DNA from: an uncultured Planctomycetaceae bacterium
GTDB lineage: Bacteria; Planctomycetota; Planctomycetia; Pirellulales; JACPPG01
DNA: 6,337 nucleotides
Reading direction: 5' to 3'
Assembly: GCA_945957305.1 (NCBI GenBank)
Contig: CAMFLN010000202.1
Coordinates: forward strand, 1 to 6,337
Shown here: in pieces, positions 1 to 6,226 of the stretch
How positions within the stretch are numbered: position 1 is the first letter of the stretch
How the letters are laid out: every line of letters begins with the position of its first letter
Notes under the pieces: model-generated
Told to the model about the DNA's origin: nothing
The model's database searches: none
What the model saw: the letters and a program-made list of their open reading frames with translations, nothing else
Position numbers and translations under genes: made by a program

Positions 1-48
1 GACTCGACTTCGAATCTTGCGGTCCGACTAGGGATTCGAGCGCCTTGG

Positions 49-80
49 CTTGGTCCTCAAGTCCCTTGGTCCTCAAGTCC
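49..80. repeat. Perfect tandem duplication of a 16-bp unit
   Basis: The unit CTTGGTCCTCAAGTCC occurs twice back to back, at 49-64 and 65-80, with no mismatch. It lies upstream of the U32 gene, outside its conserved coding part. An open frame can be read through it from a TTG at 50, but that gives no recognisable protein, so I treat it as non-coding. The second copy supplies the possible -35 element of the promoter candidate at 66-94. It may be a slippage duplication or a paired protein-binding site; the sequence does not decide. Confidence 0.85.
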
Positions 81-94
81 AATGTGTGTATACC
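66..94 (+). promoter_or_regulatory. Weak sigma70-like promoter candidate for the operon
   Basis: TTGGTC at 66-71 and TATACC at 89-94 are separated by 17 bp. They match the TTGACA and TATAAT consensus at about three and four positions. Transcription would start near 101, giving a leader of roughly 54 bases before the GTG at 155. The match is poor and such pairs arise by chance, so this is only the best candidate in the visible upstream DNA. The true promoter could lie before the window. Confidence 0.2.
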
Positions 95-101
95 TTTCTT
101 G

Positions 102-142
102 GGCAGTTGTTGCACGTCCTTTCCCATTGTCTGCCTTTTTTT
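102..142 (+). terminator. Small hairpin plus T7 tract upstream of the U32 gene
   Basis: GGCAG at 102-106 can pair with CTGCC at 131-135, and the second arm runs straight into seven T at 136-142. That is the layout of an intrinsic terminator. The stem is only 5 bp and the loop is 24 bases, so it should be weak. It could end an upstream transcript or, if transcription starts before it, act as an attenuator in the leader. Its position also argues that translation does not start as far upstream as base 50. Confidence 0.3.
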
Positions 143-154
143 CGAAAGTTGCTT

Positions 155-2677
155 GTGGCCTCTCCTGCCCCATCTGCCGAGCCAACGCGCACTCTGGAGC
201 TGCTCGCCCCAGCCGGCGATTTGGAGTGCGTGAAGGCAGCCGTCGCCTGCGGGGCCGACGCCATCTATTTTGGGCTCGATCGCGGTTTCAACGCGCGCGC
301 CCGCGCCACGAACATCTCGCTCGACGTTCTGCCCGAGTTGATGGATTTTTTGCATCGCTGGAAGGTGCGTGGCTATCTCACGCTTAACACGCTGATCTTT
401 GCCGACGAGCTGGCCGAACTGGAAAAGGTAACACGGCACGCGGCCGCCGCCGGAGTCGACGCGGTTCTGGTGCAAGATCTCGGCGCCGCGCGGCTGATCC
501 GAGCCATTTGTCCGACGCTGCCGCTTCATGCGTCAACTCAGATGACCCTCACCAGCAGCGAAACGATCGACGCCATCGCCGAGTTGCGCATCGAGCGTGT
601 CGTCCTAGCGCGCGAATTGTCAATCGACGAGATCGGCAAGATTCACTCACAAACGGCGATGCCGCTGGAGGTCTTTGCGCACGGCGCGCTGTGCGTTGCC
701 TATTCGGGTCAGTGCATGACCAGCGAGTCGCTCGGTGGGCGCAGCGCCAATCGCGGGCAATGCGCTCAAGCCTGCCGACTGCCGTACGACTTGGTTTGCG
801 ACGATCGCGACGTCGATTTGGGCGCGATGAAATATTTACTTAGCCCGCAAGATTTGGCGGCCTATGACCTGGTTCCTGAATTGCTCGCCGCTGGCGTTTG
901 CTCGCTCAAGATCGAGGGTCGACTGAAAACGCCCGAGTACGTCGCCAACATCACCACGCACTACCGCCAGGCCATCGATGCCGCGCTTGGCGGCACGCGC
1001 GCCCGATTTTCCGCACGCGACCGCGAGGAGATGGAGCTTTCCTTTTCGCGCGGTTTTTCTGTCGGTTGGCTCGGCGGGTGTGATCATAAGCAACTCGTTC
1101 CCGGTCTCAGCTCGGCCAAGCGCGGCGTGCTGCTAGGCGAAGTGAGCCACGTCGGGCGTGGGCGTGTCGGCCTGCGACTGCGCGCGTCGATCGCCTGTGG
1201 CGACGGCGTTGCCCTCGACGGCATTCGAGGCACTGCGGAGGAGCAAGGGGGACGCGTCTACCAGATTTTTGCCGCCAACCAATCGCTCCCGCACGCCGAC
1301 GCCGGGCAAGAAGTCGAATTGGCTTTTGCTCACGGCGCGATCGACTTTGCGCGTTTGCACGTGGGGCAACAAATTTGGAAGAACGACGACCCGCAGCTCA
1401 ACCGGCGGCTTCGCCAGTCGTATGCCACGCTCGCCGAGGGACGCCCGCTGCCCGTTTCGCTCACGATCCACGCCGCCGTCGGACAACCGTTGGAAATCGC
1501 GGCCAGGCTAGGTGACGCCGAATGCGCACTCCGCTCCGACGAGCCGCTGCAGCAAGCACGCAAGCATCCGCTCACCGAAGAGGTGCTGCGCAAGCAGTTC
1601 GGCCGACTCGGCGGCACGCGTTACGAGCTCGGCGACGTGCAGGCCGCAATTGTCGGCGCGCCGATGGCGCCGCTGAGCGTACTCGGCCGGCTGCGGCATG
1701 AACTGGTGCGATTACTTGATGAGCTGCCTGTGCAGCAATTGACCCGGCCGGTTGCGCCTGAGCCCGTACTGCCGCGCATGCTCGCTTCGATCCAATCGCG
1801 GCCAACGAATAATGACCAGCCACGGTTGCATGTACTCTGCCGATCACTTGATACGCTGCGAGCGGCGATCGAACACGGATCGCGGAGCCTGCTCGCTGAC
1901 TTTGCCGACATCCGCGAATATCACGAAGTCGTGATGCTCTGCCGCGCTTATGGCGCCGAGATTTTGCTGGCAACGCCACGGATTCAAAAACCCGACGAGA
2001 TGGGCATCTTTCGCGCGATGCTCAAGGCCGAGGCCGACGGGGTGCTCGCGCGCAACCTGTCGGGCATGGCGTTCTTTCGCGGTCACACACGCGTCGTGGC
2101 CGACTTTTCGCTCAACGTGACCAATCCGTTGACGGCTGAATATCTATTGAATCTGGGCGCCGAGCGGCTGACCGCGTCGTACGACTTGAATCGCGAGCAG
2201 TTGCTCGATTTGGTCGCCGCGCTCCCCAACGCCCCGCTGGAGATTGTTTTGCACCAGCACATGCCACTATTCCACATGGAGCATTGCGTCTTTTGCGCCG
2301 TGCTCTCGCCGGGAACCAACAAAACCAATTGCGGCCGCCCGTGCGATACCCATCAGGTTCGGCTGCGCGATCGGGCCGGCATGGAGCATCCGCTGGTGGC
2401 CGACGTCGGTTGCCGCAACACGTTGTTCAATGCCACGCCCCAAAGCGGCGCCGAAGCGGCCAACGCCTTGCTACGCGAAGGAGTTAGGCACTTCCGCGTC
2501 GAACTGCTCGCCACGACACCAACCGCCGACGTCGCGCGCACGATCGAACTCTACGAGCAGCTGCTACGCGGGGCGCTCTCGGGCAAACAAGTTTGGACCG
2601 AGCTGCGCGCCGCCAATCGGGTCGGCGTCACGCGCGGCACGCTCGAACAGCGCCGCGATCCGTTGGCTATTTTATAG
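155..2677 (+). CDS. Long U32-family protein (RlhA-type, with DUF3656-like middle region)
   Basis: This 840-residue protein is annotated as a U32 peptidase by family, but characterised members such as E. coli RlhA and TrhP act in RNA hydroxylation (RlhA at 23S C2501). The barrel begins at ELLAPAGD (residues 15-22), followed by GADAIYFG. The U32 signature is EVFAHGALC...YSGQC (172-187), and Cys180, Cys187, Cys203 and Cys207 have the same C-x6-C-x15-C-x3-C spacing as E. coli TrhP, a probable iron-sulfur site. SLKIEGRLK (250-258) is also typical. Residues about 320-540 fit the DUF3656 region. Residues about 555-815 resemble a second U32-like unit with Cys711, Cys714, Cys726 and Cys730. I chose GTG 155 because conserved sequence starts 14 residues later and a weak GAAAG lies 6 bases upstream; TTG 149 is possible, and the frame stays open back to TTG 50. 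The product should be cytosolic. It is the first gene of the operon, 10 bp before rdgB. Family is certain; RlhA activity is inferred. Confidence 0.92.
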   Translation: MASPAPSAEPTRTLELLAPAGDLECVKAAVACGADAIYFGLDRGFNARARATNISLDVLPELMDFLHRWKVRGYLTLNTLIFADELAELEKVTRHAAAAGVDAVLVQDLGAARLIRAICPTLPLHASTQMTLTSSETIDAIAELRIERVVLARELSIDEIGKIHSQTAMPLEVFAHGALCVAYSGQCMTSESLGGRSANRGQCAQACRLPYDLVCDDRDVDLGAMKYLLSPQDLAAYDLVPELLAAGVCSLKIEGRLKTPEYVANITTHYRQAIDAALGGTRARFSARDREEMELSFSRGFSVGWLGGCDHKQLVPGLSSAKRGVLLGEVSHVGRGRVGLRLRASIACGDGVALDGIRGTAEEQGGRVYQIFAANQSLPHADAGQEVELAFAHGAIDFARLHVGQQIWKNDDPQLNRRLRQSYATLAEGRPLPVSLTIHAAVGQPLEIAARLGDAECALRSDEPLQQARKHPLTEEVLRKQFGRLGGTRYELGDVQAAIVGAPMAPLSVLGRLRHELVRLLDELPVQQLTRPVAPEPVLPRMLASIQSRPTNNDQPRLHVLCRSLDTLRAAIEHGSRSLLADFADIREYHEVVMLCRAYGAEILLATPRIQKPDEMGIFRAMLKAEADGVLARNLSGMAFFRGHTRVVADFSLNVTNPLTAEYLLNLGAERLTASYDLNREQLLDLVAALPNAPLEIVLHQHMPLFHMEHCVFCAVLSPGTNKTNCGRPCDTHQVRLRDRAGMEHPLVADVGCRNTLFNATPQSGAEAANALLREGVRHFRVELLATTPTADVARTIELYEQLLRGALSGKQVWTELRAANRVGVTRGTLEQRRDPLAIL

Positions 2678-2687
2678 CGCACTGATC

Positions 2688-3356
2688 ATGTCGCTACGAC
2701 CGGCCACACTCGTACTGGGGACGCAGAACCTGGACAAGCTGCGCGAGTTCGTGGCGCTGCTGGCCGCCTGGCCCGTGCAGGTGCAATCGCTCGCTGATTT
2801 TCCACCCATCGTCGAGCCTGTGGAGCACGGCGCAACTCTCGAAGCCAACGCCGCTCTCAAAGCCAGCTATTACGCTACGACTCTGCGGCGATGGATTTTG
2901 GCAGACGACACGGGGTTAGAAGTTGCCGCACTCGGCGGAGCGCCGGGCGTGCTCACGGCGCGTTATGCCGGCAACGACGCCACGCCAGCTCAAAATCGCG
3001 CCAAGCTCCTTGCCGAACTGGCCGCCGTGCCTGTCGGTCGTCGTACTGCGCGGTTCGTGTGCCACTTGGCACTGGCCGATCCGAGGGGAGATATTCGCGC
3101 GACCAGTTGCGGCCACTGCTACGGACAGATTGCTCGCGAATTGTCACCAACTGACGCGCCCACAGCGGCCGGCCGCCGGTTTGGCTATGATGGACTTTTC
3201 GAGCTGGCCGAGTATCACTGCACGCTTGCCGAGCTGGGACCAGCGGCTACAGCCGTAGTTGGGCATCGCGGTCGCGCAGTCCAGGCGATGCGACCTGTCA
3301 TCGAGCCGCTACTAACAGAGATCGTCGCGACTGCTGGAGAGCCCCTGCGTGGATGA
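2688..3356 (+). CDS. rdgB: RdgB/HAM1-family non-canonical purine NTP pyrophosphatase, divergent
   Basis: This 222-residue cytosolic enzyme family hydrolyses ITP, dITP and XTP to the monophosphate and pyrophosphate, keeping deaminated purines out of nucleic acids. Visible motifs are GTQNLDKLRE (11-20, phosphate-binding), Glu46 (metal ligand position), LADDTGLEV (71-79, with the catalytic Asp pair 73-74), ALGGAPGV then ARYAG (81-95), ARFVCHLALADPRG (121-134), FGYD (165-168) and HRGRA (193-197). Length is slightly above E. coli RdgB (197). Against RdgB recalled from memory, E48 is Ala53, P158 is Gly169 and K177 is Thr188, and about seven extra residues precede FGYD. These changes fall in or near the base-binding pocket, so specificity or activity may differ. 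The ATG at 2688 is the natural start: conserved sequence follows within ten residues. An open frame extends upstream to 2244 but only overlaps the U32 gene. No Shine-Dalgarno is evident, so translation may depend on termination 10 bp upstream. The 3' end overlaps rlmKL by 8 bp. Confidence 0.92.
   Translation: MSLRPATLVLGTQNLDKLREFVALLAAWPVQVQSLADFPPIVEPVEHGATLEANAALKASYYATTLRRWILADDTGLEVAALGGAPGVLTARYAGNDATPAQNRAKLLAELAAVPVGRRTARFVCHLALADPRGDIRATSCGHCYGQIARELSPTDAPTAAGRRFGYDGLFELAEYHCTLAELGPAATAVVGHRGRAVQAMRPVIEPLLTEIVATAGEPLRG
3336..3340 (+). promoter_or_regulatory. Ribosome binding site for rlmKL inside rdgB
   Basis: GGAGA lies within the last codons of rdgB, 8 bases before the GTG at 3349. 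This is good Shine-Dalgarno spacing and supports the GTG start over later ones. Because the two genes overlap, the site also points to translational coupling. Confidence 0.6.
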
Positions 3357-5529
3357 ACCTTGTGATCTGATTGCTCGCACACTCACCGGCTTGGAGGAAG
3401 TGCTGGCCAGTGAATTGCAGGCGCTGGGCGCCACAGACATCTCGGCTCAGCGGCGGGTCGTGCATTTTCGCGGCGATCGTCGCGTGTTGTACGCGGCCAA
3501 TCTGTGGTGCCGCACTGCCACGCGTGTGCTCAAACCGATTCATACGTTTTCGGCAACGACCGAGGATGAGCTCTATCGCTCTGTGCAGCAGCTCGACTGG
3601 AGCGAGCACCTCTCCCCTCGCGATACGCTGGCCATCGATCCGCTGGTCAGCGGCGAAGTACATACCCATTCGCTCTATGCGGCCCAGCGGACCAAAGACG
3701 CTATCGTCGACCAACTGCGCGAGCGGTATGGCCAAAGACCCAACGTCGACCTGGATAACCCGACGCTGCGGATCGGCCTGCATTTGCGACAGTCGCAAGG
3801 AACAATCTATCTCGATGCCTCGGGGGGGTCGCTCCATCGGCGCGGCTATCGCACGGCCGCCGGCGAGGCGCCGCTGAACGAAGTGCTCGCGGCCGGCATC
3901 TTGATGCTCGGCGGCTGGGATTCATCAAAGCCGCTGGTCGATTTTATGTGCGGATCGGGAACCATTCCGATCGAAGCCGCCCTGCTGGCGCGGCGGATCG
4001 CGCCGGGTTTGATTCGAAACGAATTCGGATACATGCGCTGGCGTGACTACGACCGAGCGCTGCACGAGCGGCTCGTGCAAGAGGCGCGCGAGGTCGCACT
4101 GCCAGCCTGCGCAAGTACGATCCACGGATCGGACATCGACGCCAGCGTGCTCGAGCTGGCCAGGCATAACGCCCGGCGCGCGGGCGTGGCGGCCGATATC
4201 GTCTTTGATGTGACGAACTATTCTGACGTCCAACCGCCGCGCGAACCCGGCTGGCTGGTGTGCAATCCGCCCTACGATCAGCGGCTTAAAATGGCCCACG
4301 CCGAGAACCTCTATCGCCGCCTGGGCCGCCTGCTCAAACACACCTGGTCGGGGCATCAAGCGCTGCTTCTCTCGGGCAATCTCGACGCGGCTGGGCAGAT
4401 CGGTTTGAGGCCAACGCGACGATTCCGTGTATTCAATGGGCCGATCGAGTGCCGGCTGCTGCGATTCGCACTGTACAGCGGTCGCCGATCCGACCGCGAC
4501 GCCGCCGAGCCAGTCGCAGAACCAACGACACCGAGCGAGTCCTCGCCGGTCGTCAAGCTGCGCTCGACGGCCGACCAGGGGACGGAACTGGCTAGCCGTT
4601 TGAGACGCATGGGAAAGCATTGGGCCAAGTGGGCGCGGCGGCAACAAGTCGACGCGTACCGAATTTACGATAAAGACATCCCCGAGATTCCGCTAACGAT
4701 CGATTTTTTTGCCGGGCATCTGGTCATCGCCGAGCACGAGCGGCCGCATCACCGCAGCGACATCGAGCACCGCCAGTGGCTGGAACAAATGAGTCGTGTC
4801 GCCACTGAGTCGCTCAACATTCCGCGCGATCGAGTCTGGATGCGCCCCTTGCAATCCGCGACGCCAGCACGCGTTGCTACTCGGTCGCGCACTCCTTTGG
4901 CGGCGGATCGCAACGAGCTGCGCGTGGTCGTGCGCGAGCGCGCGTTGCAGTTCGAGGTGCGCTGTCGGCGCGGAACCGACCCCGGCTTGCCGCTGCACGC
5001 GCGCACTTTGCGCCAACAGATAGAGACGCAATCCGCTGGTCGGCGCGTGTTGATTTTGTTTGGCCATACCGGGGTATATTCGGTGGCGGCAGCCGTGGGC
5101 GGAGCAGCCCAGACGGTGACCGTCGAAGCAGCCGACAACAATGCGAACTGGATCGAGCGCAATTTGGCGCTCAACCACGTCGACCTGCGTGCGCATCGCG
5201 TTGTCGAAGCCGATCCGGTTCAATTTGCCAGCGACTCGGCCAAGGAGTCTTTCGATTTGATTGTCGTCGCGCCCCCGTCGGCCCTAGGGCCGGCCACAGC
5301 ACGACGGTGGGACGTGCTGCGCGACCACGGGGCACTCCTACAGTCGACGCTGCCATTGTTGGCGGCCGACGGACAGATGTACTTTGTCACGACAGCCCGC
5401 CGTCTCAAACTGGCTGAAGGTCAGCTGCCCGACGCGACGCTGCGCGAGATCACGGCGCAGACGGTACCCCCGGATCATCGCAACCGGCGCGCTCACCGTT
5501 GCTGGTCGATACGCCGACGGCGAGACTAA
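3349..5529 (+). CDS. rlmKL: RlmKL-type fused 23S rRNA guanine methyltransferase, with degenerate RlmK half
   Basis: This 726-residue cytosolic protein is colinear with E. coli RlmKL (702), whose RlmL half makes m2G2445 and RlmK half m7G2069 in 23S rRNA using SAM. Residues 1-155 are the THUMP-bearing N-terminal region (GLEEVLASEL at 14-23, VHFRGD at 38-43). The RlmL domain looks intact: LHRRGYR (162-168), SAM motif DFMCGSGT (198-205) and catalytic NPPY (306-309). A variable linker rich in Ser, Pro, Arg and Glu covers about 378-412. The RlmK part starts near RLRRMGKHWAKWAR (417-430) and keeps YRIYDKDIPE (437-446) and the C-terminal D-x-RN...H-x-CW (709-719). In between, family motifs are changed: GLFLDHR reads GLPLHAR (546-552), NLFSYTG reads ILFGHTG (569-575), DPP reads APP (641-643). 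RlmL activity is likely; RlmK activity is doubtful. The GTG start overlaps rdgB by 8 bp with GGAGA upstream; the next residues match the family N-terminus. It is the last gene of the operon. Confidence 0.93.
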   Translation: MDEPCDLIARTLTGLEEVLASELQALGATDISAQRRVVHFRGDRRVLYAANLWCRTATRVLKPIHTFSATTEDELYRSVQQLDWSEHLSPRDTLAIDPLVSGEVHTHSLYAAQRTKDAIVDQLRERYGQRPNVDLDNPTLRIGLHLRQSQGTIYLDASGGSLHRRGYRTAAGEAPLNEVLAAGILMLGGWDSSKPLVDFMCGSGTIPIEAALLARRIAPGLIRNEFGYMRWRDYDRALHERLVQEAREVALPACASTIHGSDIDASVLELARHNARRAGVAADIVFDVTNYSDVQPPREPGWLVCNPPYDQRLKMAHAENLYRRLGRLLKHTWSGHQALLLSGNLDAAGQIGLRPTRRFRVFNGPIECRLLRFALYSGRRSDRDAAEPVAEPTTPSESSPVVKLRSTADQGTELASRLRRMGKHWAKWARRQQVDAYRIYDKDIPEIPLTIDFFAGHLVIAEHERPHHRSDIEHRQWLEQMSRVATESLNIPRDRVWMRPLQSATPARVATRSRTPLAADRNELRVVVRERALQFEVRCRRGTDPGLPLHARTLRQQIETQSAGRRVLILFGHTGVYSVAAAVGGAAQTVTVEAADNNANWIERNLALNHVDLRAHRVVEADPVQFASDSAKESFDLIVVAPPSALGPATARRWDVLRDHGALLQSTLPLLAADGQMYFVTTARRLKLAEGQLPDATLREITAQTVPPDHRNRRAHRCWSIRRRRD

Positions 5530-5760
5530 GAAAACAGCATTTCTCGTGTGCCACTGTGGCTGACAAGCAGCCAGAACACTCCCTCGGCCCCATCCGCTTC
5601 GTCTGTCGTCTCTGCCTGTGGCGAATCGGAGAGCGCGCCATCAACAGGGGCCACTCAAGTGCCCTACTGTGTCGGATTTCGCGCCAGAGAAATTGTCGCT
5701 ACAACGGGGCGACTGGCGCAGGAGGCGTATCATACAAGGAGTTGCGTCACAGCAATCACA

Positions 5761-5806
5761 GACAAAAAAATCGGGGTGACAGGACGCCAATAGAACTTTT
5801 TTTGTC
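5761..5806. terminator. Symmetric A7/T7 inverted repeat, possible bidirectional terminator
   Basis: GACAAAAAAA at 5761-5770 and TTTTTTTGTC at 5797-5806 are perfect reverse complements. Within the 26-base spacer, GGTG (5775-5778) can pair with CGCC (5785-5788), including one G-U pair, around the loop ACAGGA. An A-tract, a GC hairpin and a T-tract in mirror order is the usual form of an intrinsic terminator that works on both strands. It sits 232 bp after the rlmKL stop. The inner hairpin is only 4 bp and separated from the T-tract by eight bases, so efficiency is uncertain; a structured small RNA is the alternative. Confidence 0.45.
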
Positions 5807-6212
5807 CGGCGTTGAAAACTGGCCGAAGGTGCTAGTTGTCGCCGCTGAATCACTTTTGGCGGAGTTGGCCGCTTAGGGCTAGGCAACTCTCGCCAGGGAG
5901 ACTGTACGATTGGGACTCTTTTCAGCTGGCCTGCGCGGCATATCACCTGAAATCTCAAAATGCCTTCGAACCACTGCCAATCTGGCCTAAGCCCCTCGTT
6001 CCGATTGCCCGATTCCCTCGCTCGGCAACACGGGTTTTCCCTATAAACACTGCTCCTCGCAGCATCTTCCAAAAGGCCGAAAGGACATTGATAATCGAGG
6101 CGTCTCTGCTTGCCGACTCCGGTAAGCCGGTCTCTTCTTCACACGCGAAAGACAGCATAACCGATTCAGGCGATGACGAAGCCTAACGTCTGTATGTCTC
6201 TTCTCTATGATC

Positions 6213-6220
6213 AAAGGAAA
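6213..6220 (+). promoter_or_regulatory. Ribosome binding site for the gene at 6227
   Basis: AAAGGAAA contains an AAGGA core ending 8 bases before the ATG at 6227. It is one of the clearest Shine-Dalgarno sequences in the window and fixes the start of the partial gene. Confidence 0.65.
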
Positions 6221-6226
6221 CAATTC

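Larger units (their letters stand above)
5530..6226. other. 697-bp intergenic stretch without a convincing gene
   Basis: I see no protein family, tRNA or rRNA here. Several open frames exist on both strands (for example + 5548-5793, + 5836-6186, - 5641-6072), but none has a good ribosome site with a recognisable product, and their predicted proteins look random in composition. Hand counts on sampled 60-base lines give about 40-60% G+C, against about 70% in a sampled line of the U32 gene. The one clear structure is the inverted repeat at 5761-5806. The end of the stretch must hold the promoter of the gene at 6227, though I found no persuasive -35/-10 pair. A small RNA or an eroded gene cannot be excluded. 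Confidence 0.6.

Noticed and set aside
10..39. TCGAATC/GATTCGA inverted repeat resembling a tRNA T-arm
   Set aside because: The arms are 16 bases apart and no acceptor stem, anticodon arm or T-loop order can be built around them on either strand.
50..154. N-terminal extension of the U32 reading frame back to TTG 50
   Set aside because: It translates the tandem repeat and a T-rich terminator-like stretch into 35 residues unlike any U32 N-terminus. GTG 155 fits the family start better.
2244..2687. Upstream extension of the rdgB frame inside the U32 gene
   Set aside because: The stretch is the out-of-frame reading of the conserved U32 C-terminal region. HAM1 homology begins just after ATG 2688.
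3822..3828. G7 tract within rlmKL as a phase-variation site
   Set aside because: It encodes the Ser-Gly-Gly just before the conserved LHRRGYR block and the frame is correct on both sides. Seven G is not striking in GC-rich coding DNA.
3925..4647. 240-residue open frame on the minus strand
   Set aside because: It lies wholly antisense to the well-conserved RlmL domain and linker, and has no recognisable motif. Long antisense frames are expected in GC-rich DNA.
5548..5793. 81-residue plus-strand frame after rlmKL
   Set aside because: It has a GTG start without a good ribosome site and a Ser/Ala/Thr-rich product with no known motif, and it ends inside the A7/T7 element. Coding is unsupported.
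5641..6072. 143-residue minus-strand frame in the intergenic stretch
   Set aside because: It starts with TTG, has no clear ribosome site, crosses the terminator-like repeat, and its Arg/Cys/Pro-rich product matches nothing I know.
6206..6211. TATGAT as the -10 box of the gene at 6227
   Set aside because: It matches the -10 consensus at five of six positions, but transcription would start inside or after the ribosome site at 6213-6220, and no -35 is found at the right distance.
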